Source: Gemmatimonadota bacterium (lineage in GTDB: Bacteria; Gemmatimonadota; Gemmatimonadetes; Longimicrobiales; Gaopeijiaceae). Taken from it: 39,637 bases of DNA. The stretch's first letter is position 1; each line of letters starts with the position of its first letter. The translations under genes were made by a program, and so were the position numbers. Location: positions 27,845-67,481 of the forward strand of contig PBFD01000007.1 of NCBI GenBank assembly GCA_002718595.1. The letters are read 5' to 3'. Under the pieces are notes generated by a model, which saw only the letters and a list, made by a program, of their open reading frames with translations, was not told the origin of the DNA and did no database searches. Positions 1-9,575 of the stretch are shown piece by piece.

Positions 1-944
1 TAATCTGCTATCTGAGTTTCCCACACTGTCTCCCCAGTCCGAGCATCTAAAGCCAACATGTAAGCATCACTCGTAGCCACAAAAACCTTGTCCCCATAAA
101 GAGCAAGGTTTCTAAGCTGGCTGAAAAATGGCACGTCGAAGTCCTCTGCAAATTCTCTTCGATATTCCCAAAGAAGTGTGCCGGTAGTCGCATCCAAGGC
201 TTGAATCACGTTTTGTGGATTGGCTAGGTACATCACACCATCACGAATAAGTGGGGTAGGTTGATTGGTCCCGGGACCCATAGACCAAACCCATGCCAGT
301 TGCATGTCGCCCACATTCTCTTTGGCTATCTGATCCAGAGGACTATACCCCCAAGCGTCATATGTGCGCCTATACATAATCCATTCAGAGGGATCAGGTT
401 TAACCAGATCATTTTCTGTCACGGATTTATATTCTGAAATGTCTCCCCATGTATTTGTTATGCCATAAGGCCCTCTGACCGACCTGGATGTGCCAGGATC
501 GGAAACACCTGGACTGGGCTCGTTTGGAATTGACGACAGAACAGTACCTAAGGAATCAGCTGGTTCAGAACCAAGTAAAGCTCCATTCACTGGGACCCCA
601 TTTACATTCAGTAGATAAACCGTAATCGCATCATAGTCATCCGCACTTAAAGACCCCGGTGACATCGGTGGCATAGCTTTAATTTCATCAACTAACATTT
701 GAAAAGGTCTTCGGCCCCATACTGCAGTGAAATTCGGACCTGCAAGCCCTGGGGCTTCGAAAGATCCCTGGAAGTCTGAGAGATGACAACTGGCGCACTG
801 ATTTTCATACACCAGTTTCCCCCGCTCATTTTGAACTGGAGACATATGTAGACTATACGAGGGGTCAACCTGGGCAGAAACTTGTGCATTAGATAGCAGT
901 ATCATCAAGCAGATTACCACGAGTGTTTCCCTTTCAAAAACCAC
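1..944 (-). CDS. PQQ-dependent alcohol dehydrogenase-type quinoprotein with N-terminal cytochrome c domain (3' part outside window)
   Basis: Only the first 314 codons are in the window; the protein continues past base 1. Translation from a GTG at 944-942, preceded by AGGAG at a 6-base gap, gives a signal peptide (hydrophobic VVICLMILL, then an AQVSAQ cleavage-like region). A c-type heme motif CASCH follows at residues 50-54, with a plausible Met ligand in MPPMSPGS. From about residue 180 the start of a quinoprotein beta-propeller is visible (YRRTYDAWGYSPL, then LAWVWSMGPGTNQPTPL and ALDATTGTLLWEY), the usual entry of PQQ alcohol dehydrogenases. It probably oxidises an alcohol or sugar in the periplasm and passes electrons to its own cytochrome. 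In known families the cytochrome is often C-terminal; here it leads. Substrate is not predictable. It diverges from the amidase gene. Confidence 0.85.
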   Translation of the reverse strand, partial: MVFERETLVVICLMILLSNAQVSAQVDPSYSLHMSPVQNERGKLVYENQCASCHLSDFQGSFEAPGLAGPNFTAVWGRRPFQMLVDEIKAMPPMSPGSLSADDYDAITVYLLNVNGVPVNGALLGSEPADSLGTVLSSIPNEPSPGVSDPGTSRSVRGPYGITNTWGDISEYKSVTENDLVKPDPSEWIMYRRTYDAWGYSPLDQIAKENVGDMQLAWVWSMGPGTNQPTPLIRDGVMYLANPQNVIQALDATTGTLLWEYRREFAEDFDVPFFSQLRNLALYGDKVFVATSDAYMLALDARTGETVWETQIAD

Positions 945-1019
945 TACAATCTCCTGTCTTCCAATGAAAATAGATGCTTGGCACAATAAGATCATATAGC
1001 TTGAAGGAACAGATTGGGG

Positions 1020-1048
1020 GTATAATGATTTTTATCTTTTAACTGCAA
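1020..1048 (-). promoter_or_regulatory. Putative sigma-70 promoter for the PQQ dehydrogenase
   Basis: Read on the minus strand, TTGCAG (1048-1043) and TTATAC (1025-1020) are separated by 17 bases, about 75 bases upstream of the GTG start. The match is by eye only. The same few bases read TATAAT (1021-1026) on the plus strand, so a promoter for the amidase could overlap it, although I see only a poor -35 for that direction. Confidence 0.3.
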
Positions 1049-1095
1049 GCCACACAGGAAATCTGAAAGGCCAACAACTAAACGAGTACAATCCC

Positions 1096-3006
1096 ATGAA
1101 AAAATGGAGTCCCATTTATTCAGTAAAACTTCTGTTATTTCAGAGCACTACATTTCTTCTGATCTTAGTTGGCTGCACAACTTCTTCAGAGAACGATCAA
1201 GCCAATTCAGTCGATTTCAAAGTGACCGAAGCTACAATTACAGAGTTACATACCGCTATGTCAGAAGGTCGGATAACGAGCTCTGAATTGGTAGCATCCT
1301 ACCTGGCTCGCATAGACAGATACGACCGAAATGGTCCTAAACTAAATTCTATCATCCGACTGAATCCAAATGCTCTCGAGCAAGCCATAGCTCTGGATAA
1401 AGAGAGAGTGGAAAGTGGAATGAGAGGCCCTCTTCATGGCATACCTATTCTGTTAAAAGACAACTACAACACGGCTGACATGCCCACCAGCGCCTCGTCG
1501 GTAGCTCTCGCATCTTTTGTCCCACAAAGCGACGCATTCCAAGTTACAAAACTTCGAGAAGCGGGTGCCGTGATTCTTGGCAAAACCAACATGCACGAAT
1601 TGGCTGCTGGGATCACTACTATAAGCTCCCTTGGAGGGCAAACTAAGAATCCCTACGACATAACCAGAAACCCTGGTGGTTCAAGCGGTGGAACTGGAAC
1701 CGCCATTGCAGCCAGTTTTGCTGCTATTGGATGGGGGAGTGACACATGTGGATCTATTCGAATTCCTGCTTCTAATAACAACCTATTTGGGCTTCGTCCT
1801 ACCAAAGGATTAGCGAGTACCCAAGGAATCATACCTTTATCCCATACCCAGGATGTTGGTGGCCCTTTATCCCGAACAGCCACTGATCTGGCAATCGGAC
1901 TCAATGCAGTAATTGGTCATGATCCAGCAGACCCATATACCAGCGCCATGGCAGAAAACCATTCGATCGATTTCTTAGAAGCATTGGACAAAAATGCTTT
2001 AAGGAAAGCTAGGATCGGTGTACTCACCGCACTTTTTGGAGATGCCCCAGAGGACCAAGAAATTGGCCTCTTGGTAAAAAAAGCAGTCGCCGTAATGGAG
2101 GGCCTTGGATCGGAGATCATAGAAGTTTCCCTGCCGAACTTGAGCACCATGCTCCAAGGCTCAAGTGTAATTGGACATGAATTTAAGTGGGACCTGATAG
2201 ATTACCTTCAGGATGAACCAACAGCACCCATCAATTCTTTAGAGGAACTTGTGGAACAAGGTCTATTCCACGTAGCACTAGAAGGAACTTTTCGTCGACG
2301 TATGGCTGATGAAGAGAGGGACGATCCAGAATACCGAGAATCCCTGGAAAAACAAGAAAATCTGCGAAACGCCGTCGTTGGACTTATGAGACGTATGGAA
2401 TTAGACGCTCTCGTATACCCTACGATGCGCAGACCGATTGCAAGGATTGGAGATCGTCAAGCAGGATCCACATGCCAATTGAGCGCCTCTACAGGTTTGC
2501 CAGCACTCAGCGTTCCTGCTGGCTTCACAGAAGATGGCTTGCCATTCGGAATAGAACTTCTAGGGCTCCCATTCTCCGACCCCGATCTACTATCACTTGG
2601 CTACTCTTTCGAACAAAATACAGACTATAGACGAGTTCCTTCTTACGCTTCTGCTATTGGCAAAGATAAATCTCTTTACATCCCTATTCAAACCGACTTC
2701 CCCACTGCCGAAACACCCCATACTGAACTCGTCTTTGAGGAAGCCACTGGTACCCTAAAGTATCTGGTTTCAGTTCCAGAAGAAACGCTAGGAGACATTT
2801 ACGCCATGGCCCTGCAACTAGAAGAAAACCAGGAGCCTGGAGGGATCATCCATAGGATTGCCGGACCTAACAGCCAAATGGTTGAAGGAGAAATCCTTCT
2901 GGCTCCCAATACAATAGAAAAGCTCAGAGAACATCAGGTATTTTTCACCATTTTCAGCAGTAAATACCCTAAAGGTCAAATGAGAAGTCGGTTAGCGATT
3001 CCATAA
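1096..3006 (+). CDS. Lipoprotein amidase (amidase signature family) with C-terminal CHRD-like domain
   Basis: 636 residues. A hydrophobic N-terminus ending in LILVGC (Cys27) is a lipobox, so the enzyme is predicted to be a membrane-anchored, exported lipoprotein. The amidase signature core spans roughly 45-530 with the Ser-cisSer-Lys triad: Lys121 in LLKDN, Ser196 in GGSSGG, and Ser220 in CGSIRIPAS. The spacings (75 and 24) equal those of fatty acid amide hydrolase (142/217/241). It should hydrolyse an amide bond; the substrate is unknown. Residues about 540-636 look like a CHRD domain (ATGTLKYLVSV, then IHRIAGP, and a final KGQMRSRLAIP), which is unusual behind an amidase. The Shine-Dalgarno sequence is weak. 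No partner subunits (such as GatB/C) are nearby, so it is not a glutamyl-tRNA amidotransferase. Confidence 0.88.
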   Translation: MKKWSPIYSVKLLLFQSTTFLLILVGCTTSSENDQANSVDFKVTEATITELHTAMSEGRITSSELVASYLARIDRYDRNGPKLNSIIRLNPNALEQAIALDKERVESGMRGPLHGIPILLKDNYNTADMPTSASSVALASFVPQSDAFQVTKLREAGAVILGKTNMHELAAGITTISSLGGQTKNPYDITRNPGGSSGGTGTAIAASFAAIGWGSDTCGSIRIPASNNNLFGLRPTKGLASTQGIIPLSHTQDVGGPLSRTATDLAIGLNAVIGHDPADPYTSAMAENHSIDFLEALDKNALRKARIGVLTALFGDAPEDQEIGLLVKKAVAVMEGLGSEIIEVSLPNLSTMLQGSSVIGHEFKWDLIDYLQDEPTAPINSLEELVEQGLFHVALEGTFRRRMADEERDDPEYRESLEKQENLRNAVVGLMRRMELDALVYPTMRRPIARIGDRQAGSTCQLSASTGLPALSVPAGFTEDGLPFGIELLGLPFSDPDLLSLGYSFEQNTDYRRVPSYASAIGKDKSLYIPIQTDFPTAETPHTELVFEEATGTLKYLVSVPEETLGDIYAMALQLEENQEPGGIIHRIAGPNSQMVEGEILLAPNTIEKLREHQVFFTIFSSKYPKGQMRSRLAIP

Positions 3007-3076
3007 AGAGCCAAGTTGTACTATTGTCCTCAATAGATCCTCACCCTCTCACTTTTTTCACAAAGAATATCAATCC

Positions 3077-4381
3077 TTGATAAGATCCACCTGGTCGATT
3101 TTTCTGTTCTGGCTCCCATTATCCGCACAGTGGCTTATGATGGCTACAGAGGGTCCCTTTCTAGCAGCTGTAATCGCAAGGCTCGCAGATCCAACAATCA
3201 ATTTAGCAGCATACGGGGTTGCTTTCGCCTTTGCAATTTTAATTGAATCACCCGTCATCATGTTAATGAGTGCATCTACTGCACTAGTAACCAACTCTCA
3301 GACATATAGAAAGCTGCGCAACTTCATGCACGTTATGAATGTGACGGCAACAGCATTTCTCTTGATTGTCTTAATTCCCTTCGTTTATGAATGGCTGACC
3401 ATACGATTGCTCGGATTACCTCCTGAAATAACTCGACTGACATATGGAGCTCTGTGGATCTTACTGCCGTGGCCTAGTGCAATTGGATATCGACGGTTTC
3501 TTCATGGCCTGCTGATAAGAGCGGGACACACCCGCTTACTAGCGTATGGCACCACATTAAGACTCGGAGTAATGATCCTAACAGCAATCAGCCTTTACAC
3601 ACTTTGGGACTGGCCAGGAGCTTGGATTGGAGCTGCATCACTATCCCTTGGCGTAACCGCAGAAGCATTGGTAGCTCGAATCATGGCAGCCAAAACCCTG
3701 AGAAACCTCAACACGAATAAAAACCTATCGACTACCAATGTTGATGATAAATTGAATTACCTTGAAATAGTTAAATTTTACTATCCCTTAGCCCTGACCT
3801 CTTTTATAAGTCTAACTGTTCAACCATTACTGACTTTCTTAATGGGAAGAGCGCCATCACCTCTGGAATCGCTAGCCGTCTTTCCAGTTGTTCATTCGCT
3901 TTCATTCTTCTTCAGATCCTTCGGTCTCAGTTATCAGGAAGTCGCCTTGGCTGTACTGCAGGAAAATAGAGAGAATTTTCCTAGACTAGCTAGATTTGCA
4001 TTGTGGTTAGGACTCGCAACTTCTCTTGGAATAGCTTCGATAGCTTTCACTCCTTTCACTATTATCTGGTTTGAGCAAATAGCTGGACTTAGGCCAGAGC
4101 TAACTGGGTTGGCGTCTACCTCGCTGAAAATATTGGTCCCAGTACCGGCACTTTCAGTATTCTTGTCTTTCCTTAGATCAATTTATATCCAAGCCAGAAT
4201 GACAAGCCTAATTACAGCAGCCACTGTCGTCGAAGTCCTAACACTCGCCATACTCTTCATACTCCTAGGGTGGACCCTCGATATGCCAGGAGTGATTGCA
4301 GCCTTCTACGCCTTCTTAGGAGGAAGGCTTGCTGGGGTCCTTTTTCTTCTTAAGGATATTAAGAAATGTGAATTAGTCTGA
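3077..4381 (+). CDS. Multi-spanning membrane transporter, MOP superfamily-like (resembles ANKH / MATE)
   Basis: 434 residues, almost entirely hydrophobic, with about 12 predicted membrane segments and no signal peptide beyond the first helix. Two halves of similar layout are visible, the second starting near YLEIVKFYYPLAL. That segment and the later FTPFTIIWFEQIAGL / ILVPVPALSVFL stretch recall the FWWPLAL and FFPVPV regions of the vertebrate pyrophosphate/citrate exporter ANKH. The resemblance is from memory and weak; a polysaccharide flippase or other MATE-type carrier is the alternative. The reading frame opens with TTG at 3077; ATG at 3137 would cut off the first helix, so TTG is preferred despite a poor ribosome site. 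It lies 70 bases after the amidase on the same strand, and so may be cotranscribed. It converges on glutamate dehydrogenase. Confidence 0.65.
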   Translation: MIRSTWSIFLFWLPLSAQWLMMATEGPFLAAVIARLADPTINLAAYGVAFAFAILIESPVIMLMSASTALVTNSQTYRKLRNFMHVMNVTATAFLLIVLIPFVYEWLTIRLLGLPPEITRLTYGALWILLPWPSAIGYRRFLHGLLIRAGHTRLLAYGTTLRLGVMILTAISLYTLWDWPGAWIGAASLSLGVTAEALVARIMAAKTLRNLNTNKNLSTTNVDDKLNYLEIVKFYYPLALTSFISLTVQPLLTFLMGRAPSPLESLAVFPVVHSLSFFFRSFGLSYQEVALAVLQENRENFPRLARFALWLGLATSLGIASIAFTPFTIIWFEQIAGLRPELTGLASTSLKILVPVPALSVFLSFLRSIYIQARMTSLITAATVVEVLTLAILFILLGWTLDMPGVIAAFYAFLGGRLAGVLFLLKDIKKCELV

Positions 4382-4403
4382 TGAATAAAAACTTGCAATT
4401 AAT

Positions 4404-7400
4404 TCAGACACTCGACTCGAGTTCCTGCCTCACTTTTTCAGCCAATAGCGACATTTGGCGAACAGCTACGGATAATCCTGCCACAGAGACGGAATCTTCT
4501 GACTTCATATCATCAATCAAAGAGCCAAACAACCTGTAATCTCTAGAGTAGATGTTCATGTTGTTTTCCTTCTGCAAGGCCAGCAACTTAGTTCTGGTGA
4601 GGCTATACAGGTGTCGATTCAAATCTTCCAGAAGAGTATTTGCGGCCCTTTCTTCCCACCTATTATTGTGAACCACTTTGAGTATCCGCTTCATCATCCA
4701 ACGCACCTTGAAACGATCTGCAACTTCATAATAAACCTCGGCAGCCAAAGACAAGTCTGAACTAACATCTTCAGCGACCTGAACCACTACTAGCAACTGA
4801 TCGAAAAATTGTAGCTTCGCCAGAGAATTTGCCGTTCCTTCTGGAACACCCTGACTCTGCAGCTGCCGCAGATAGCCCTGGAAATCCAGGTCATCTTCAC
4901 CCGAGACAAAATCTGAAAATGTTGTAAGTAGCTCCGCGACCTTGCCCTGGCTTCCCTGAATAGTATCACCTGCATCGGCGCCCATATCCAAATTCACAAG
5001 AAGCCATCGAACCGCCCTCTCGAGAGCCTCTGAAAAGCTAACCATCCAGTCATAGAATAATCCGTAGGGCAAACTTTCAGTTGCCTGCTCAATTGATTTT
5101 CTGTGATCAGTGAGACGAGCCGCCACCAGCCAGGCTCGGGCCACATCTGCTGGCGTACGATTAGTATCTCTAGAGATACGATGAACGAAGGTGCAACCCA
5201 TTAGACCGACCAAGTCATTCGTCATTTGGGAAGCAATGATCTCACGTCCGAGACGATGGCTTTCTAAGCTACTTTCACCGATCGCAGCCAAAGCTTCTTT
5301 TGGAAAATATTGCCTGAGATATTCCTGTGTCGCTGGCTCATCGGGAAGCCGACTTCGAAGCAGCAAGCTCATGAGCTTCATCTTAACATAAGCCATCACT
5401 ACATAAAGCTCAGGACGAGTCAAAGAGCGTCCTTGGTCCTCAATACGGGCACACAAATTTTCCCAAGACGGAAGCTCTTCTTCCTCCCTAATAAGGTCCC
5501 CAGATTTTTCCAAGAAAGATATTACATCACGGAAGTCATCGGGCTCAGTTCTAGCTCGAATTGCGTCTAATGACACCGTTACGCTTTGAACTCTGTTGTC
5601 CTCCAGCACTAACAAGGCCACATCATCCGTCAATTGCTCCAGGAGGCTATTTCTCTCTGTTTCCTTCATAGCTCCCGACCGCACTTCCTGTCCCAAAAGT
5701 ATCTTTAGATTGACCTCTCTATCTGAAAGGTTCACTCCTCCTGAATTATCCAAGGCATCGGTGTTGATCCGACCACTGCTCAATGCAAAATCAATTCGCG
5801 CTTTCTGGGTCAGTCCGAGATTTCCTCCTTCACCCACCACCCTACACCGCAACTGATCTGCATCGATGCGCACACTATCATTGGTGGAATCTTCCACGTC
5901 TGAATCTTCTTCCTCTGAAGATTTGACATAAGTCCCTATGCCTCCGTTCCACATCAAATCAACTGGAGCCCTTAGAACTGCACGCACCAGTTCTTCCCCG
6001 TTCACAACTTCTATATCTTCAGCCATCCCTAAAGCGTCACGCACTTCGGAATTTAGAATGACTTCTTTCGCTTCTCTTGAAACGACCATACCACCCTTGC
6101 TAATACATTTGCGATCATAGTCATCCCAACTCGATTTACCAAGCTGAAATAGCCTTTTGCGCTCCTGATATGAAGCACTGGGATTTGGATTTGGATCTAT
6201 AAAAATATGTCGATAATCGAAAGCAGCTTTAAGTTTGATTTGCTCAGACAACAACATTCCATTGCCGAACACATCTCCACTCATATCCCCTATTCCAACC
6301 ACTGTAATGGGTTCGGATTGGACGTCTATCCCTTCTTCAGAAAAATGCCGCTTAACACATTCCCATCCTCCCCTTGCCGTAATACCGATCTCTTTATGGT
6401 CATAGCCATTTGAACCACCAGAAGCAAATGCATCACCCAACCAAAAATCATACTCGTTGGCGACATCATTGGCTGTATCGGAATACTTCGAAGTACCTTT
6501 ATCTGCCGCAACTACTAGATACGGATCTACACCGTCCCAGCATACCACTCCACTCGGAGGCAAATATGATCCATCTACAGCTATGTTATCTGTTACGTCC
6601 AGCATTCCCCTAATAAGAGTCTTGTACTGTGCTTTGGCCTCCATAGCCATCTCACCTGGATCCTCCGACTCGTGGAGAGTAATGAAGCCACCTTTCGATC
6701 CGGCAGGAACGATTACCGAATTCTTGACCATCTGGGTATTTACCAGGCCGAGCACTTCTGTACGAAAATCATCGGGGCGATCACTATATCGAATTCCCCC
6801 TCGGGCCACACGTGCACCCCTCAGATGAATCCCTTGCATCCGCGAAGACTGGACCCAAATCTCATATAAAAGGTTAGTGCGAGCGACATCAGCTCGATCA
6901 CGCACTGCCACCTTGAATGACAGATAGGGAACCTTTCCAGATCTCTGACTTGGAAGCTTCCCTCCATATCTATAGTAGTTCGTTCTCATCGAAGCATCGA
7001 CCAGTGCCAGCATACTTCTCAAGGCCCGATCTTCCGAAAGCGATTTTACCGATCGTAATGAGTGTAGCAATATCGATTCGAGGCCTTCAATCTCCTTTTT
7101 CCTCTCTTCGATAGTTGATTCATTATCTTCAAATTTTACCGCAAATATCTCGAAAAGTGTCCTTGAAATTGCTGGATATTTAATTAGAGATTGAGTCAGG
7201 GCCGATCTGCTCTGTACTAGCCCCAACTGAAATGCATAGGATGCGTAGGCCCTCAAAACATCAACCTCTCTCCAAGCAAGTCCTGACCTTAACACAAGTG
7301 CGTTGAGGCCATCACTAGTTGCATCTCCATCCCGCACCGCCAAAATTGCTTCGGCCAACAAGCCTCCACCATTTTTTATCGCTAGGTTGCGACCATCCTT

Positions 7401-9275
7401 TTGCTTGACGGAAAAAGAATAGATCGCAGCTTCTAGAGCATCTTCTACTTCTATCTCAAACGGAGTTACATCAATGACCCTCAAACCCATATTGTCCAGA
7501 ATTGGCATAAAATCGGACAGTACAAGTTTTTCTCCGATCAGGTAGAGTTTCATTTCAGTAGCAAAAGGAGGTTCTCCATTTTCCTCTGTAACTACTGAAA
7601 ATGAAATTGAAGCCTTAGTGTCTGTCTCCTTCATTTCTTCAAGACAAAGAATGTCGGTCAAAGCGACCTCTGGATCTGTTGCGGCAATATAGTCTGGACC
7701 GAACGCCTCAGAATAGGAACGGGTCAAGTGACGAGCCTGATCGGCAGGCCTGATTTTTTCAAAGCAGCTCAGCAGTCTGTCAGTCCAAGAAAGAATTATT
7801 TCCCGCACCGTCAATTCCAGATTTTCTATTTCTACACTAAGTAGTTTGTCACCTAAGGGTACCAAATAGAAATGTAATCGGGCCTGATCTCCTTCCCCAA
7901 GGGTAAGATGATAGTTCAGGACCTCTGATTCTAGCGATTCATTCAATGTTTTTCCTATCTTCCTGCGGACCTCGCTAGAAAACTTGTCTCTCGGAATGAT
8001 GACCATGGCTGAGGTACCGCTCCGCACCTCGTCCTGATTCAAAGTGACCCTGACGTCATCTGTGTTGTAGGAGGTAAGAACTACTTGGGCATCTCCTGCA
8101 ATACGTTCGACTGAAGAAAGAAACAGCTCTTCCTTTGGCATGGAACTGAATATTGTTTTGATTGCTTTGTAATCGTGGGACCCTTCCTTAACTCCAGCAC
8201 TTTCCAAAACCATTTGAAGTTTTCTCCGCAGAATTGGTATCTCTTCCGCAGACTCTACTTCTACCTTGGAGGTAAAGAGTCCAATGAAAACAGTTTCTTC
8301 GAGCAACCCATCTTTCTCGTTTATCTTCTTCAGCCCGACATAATCAAGCCGTGACAATCTGTGTACCGTGGACCTTTCACTAGTCTTAGTGACAACCAAG
8401 TTAGGTCCTTCGCAAACCAACTTATCCATCTCTATTTTCAGAGCCTCTAGAAGTGTTGAGTCCTTACCTTCTGAAGAATGGAGCAAGCCCAAAGTCGAAC
8501 CTTGATCCATTTCCATCTTCTTTCCAGAAGTCCTTTTATAGGTACAAGCCCCTAGAAAAACAAAGGCTCCATCCTTAAGCCAAGAAAAGAATTTCCCTGT
8601 CTCTAGGAGTTCGTCTCTATGCTCTAGGGAATTTTCCGCTCTCAATTTCAAATCTTCTACAGTCTTGTCGAGCTTACCCAGCATGTTCGGAAAATCCTCA
8701 GTCACTTTTATGACATCTCGCAACCTTTTCTCGACTTGATGCTTCAAAGAATTTCTGCTCTCTGAATCAGCAATTTGAGTAAGCTCACAATGAACTAGTG
8801 ATTCTCTCGACTCCCCCTCCTCGGAAGGCTTGATATCAATAATTCTTCCTTCCTCATTACGTAGCAGGTGAAGAACTGGATACACCATACTCTCTATAGA
8901 TAGACCTTGACTGTGCACAAATTCCCGTAATGAATCGATTACGAAAGGACGTTCTGAGATATTCGTCCTGAGAACTGTGACAGGAGCACGCCAACCCTCA
9001 TTATCCGCATCTGGATTGAAAATCTGTACGTCTATAGCTGTAGAATCAGCAGACTGGAGAAACCTCCAAGCTCCTAAGGTCGTGTGAGCCAGAGCGTCTG
9101 GACTTCTATTTTGAAGAAAGGATTCTGTTGCTTTGGACAGAAAGATCTCTGCAAAGGATATTACTAACTTCAGTTCTACTGGTTGAACCATCCGTTCAAG
9201 TCGTCTTCGCATGGCAGCAAAAGCACGAGATTCGTGACGTAAACGGAGTACGGTGGATTTCGAAGTATCACTCAT
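4404..9275 (-). CDS. gdh: NAD-specific glutamate dehydrogenase, large (180-kDa) type
   Basis: 1623 residues, the usual size of the bacterial L-180 GDH family. It catalyses reversible oxidative deamination of glutamate to 2-oxoglutarate and ammonia with NAD, generally in the catabolic direction. The first ~700 residues form the long regulatory N-terminus (ACT-like segments are known for this family). The catalytic core is obvious: GIRYSDRPDDFRTEVLGL, then VIVPAGSKGGF with the catalytic lysine near residue 861, followed by GDMSGDVFGNGML, FIDPNPNPSASY, and NSGGVNLSDREVNLKI. The C-terminal helical part is present and no frameshift is seen over 4.9 kb. The start ATG has no clear Shine-Dalgarno sequence. 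It is monocistronic in appearance, diverging from rmuC. This gene links amino-acid catabolism in the window to the TCA cycle. Confidence 0.96.
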   Translation of the reverse strand: MSDTSKSTVLRLRHESRAFAAMRRRLERMVQPVELKLVISFAEIFLSKATESFLQNRSPDALAHTTLGAWRFLQSADSTAIDVQIFNPDADNEGWRAPVTVLRTNISERPFVIDSLREFVHSQGLSIESMVYPVLHLLRNEEGRIIDIKPSEEGESRESLVHCELTQIADSESRNSLKHQVEKRLRDVIKVTEDFPNMLGKLDKTVEDLKLRAENSLEHRDELLETGKFFSWLKDGAFVFLGACTYKRTSGKKMEMDQGSTLGLLHSSEGKDSTLLEALKIEMDKLVCEGPNLVVTKTSERSTVHRLSRLDYVGLKKINEKDGLLEETVFIGLFTSKVEVESAEEIPILRRKLQMVLESAGVKEGSHDYKAIKTIFSSMPKEELFLSSVERIAGDAQVVLTSYNTDDVRVTLNQDEVRSGTSAMVIIPRDKFSSEVRRKIGKTLNESLESEVLNYHLTLGEGDQARLHFYLVPLGDKLLSVEIENLELTVREIILSWTDRLLSCFEKIRPADQARHLTRSYSEAFGPDYIAATDPEVALTDILCLEEMKETDTKASISFSVVTEENGEPPFATEMKLYLIGEKLVLSDFMPILDNMGLRVIDVTPFEIEVEDALEAAIYSFSVKQKDGRNLAIKNGGGLLAEAILAVRDGDATSDGLNALVLRSGLAWREVDVLRAYASYAFQLGLVQSRSALTQSLIKYPAISRTLFEIFAVKFEDNESTIEERKKEIEGLESILLHSLRSVKSLSEDRALRSMLALVDASMRTNYYRYGGKLPSQRSGKVPYLSFKVAVRDRADVARTNLLYEIWVQSSRMQGIHLRGARVARGGIRYSDRPDDFRTEVLGLVNTQMVKNSVIVPAGSKGGFITLHESEDPGEMAMEAKAQYKTLIRGMLDVTDNIAVDGSYLPPSGVVCWDGVDPYLVVAADKGTSKYSDTANDVANEYDFWLGDAFASGGSNGYDHKEIGITARGGWECVKRHFSEEGIDVQSEPITVVGIGDMSGDVFGNGMLLSEQIKLKAAFDYRHIFIDPNPNPSASYQERKRLFQLGKSSWDDYDRKCISKGGMVVSREAKEVILNSEVRDALGMAEDIEVVNGEELVRAVLRAPVDLMWNGGIGTYVKSSEEEDSDVEDSTNDSVRIDADQLRCRVVGEGGNLGLTQKARIDFALSSGRINTDALDNSGGVNLSDREVNLKILLGQEVRSGAMKETERNSLLEQLTDDVALLVLEDNRVQSVTVSLDAIRARTEPDDFRDVISFLEKSGDLIREEEELPSWENLCARIEDQGRSLTRPELYVVMAYVKMKLMSLLLRSRLPDEPATQEYLRQYFPKEALAAIGESSLESHRLGREIIASQMTNDLVGLMGCTFVHRISRDTNRTPADVARAWLVAARLTDHRKSIEQATESLPYGLFYDWMVSFSEALERAVRWLLVNLDMGADAGDTIQGSQGKVAELLTTFSDFVSGEDDLDFQGYLRQLQSQGVPEGTANSLAKLQFFDQLLVVVQVAEDVSSDLSLAAEVYYEVADRFKVRWMMKRILKVVHNNRWEERAANTLLEDLNRHLYSLTRTKLLALQKENNMNIYSRDYRLFGSLIDDMKSEDSVSVAGLSVAVRQMSLLAEKVRQELESSV

Positions 9276-9427
9276 GGCAAACCATTAAGTTGTTTTCGCT
9301 ACCATCCAGAATGGAAACAGAATAGACTCTTTGCACCAGCCTTAAAGATAATTGGGGTTGTGCAACTTACAAGAACCCTTCTCAACCAGGAATTTTTTGA
9401 TTTTCCCCCAACAGTCTACTATCAACA

Positions 9428-9472
9428 GGTCAAGCATCTCTTTACTGAACCATTGCGACATCATGCTTGACC
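9428..9472. promoter_or_regulatory. Perfect 10-base inverted repeat in the gdh-rmuC intergenic region
   Basis: GGTCAAGCAT at 9428-9437 is matched exactly by ATGCTTGACC at 9463-9472, with 25 bases between the arms. It sits inside the 282-base spacer (9276-9557) separating the divergent gdh and rmuC genes, about 100 bases from the rmuC start and 150 from the gdh start. It is not followed by a T-run in either direction, so it is not a usual terminator. It could be a two-site operator or a hairpin in the rmuC leader. Apart from this repeat I see nothing recognisable in the spacer. Confidence 0.45.
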
Positions 9473-9575
9473 ATATAGCCTGACTGAAACAACCTCGACT
9501 CTTTAGAACGATACCACTCAATGAGATTTTACTACGCTGTAATCACACCGCTAACGGTTGGACAATAAATTTACC

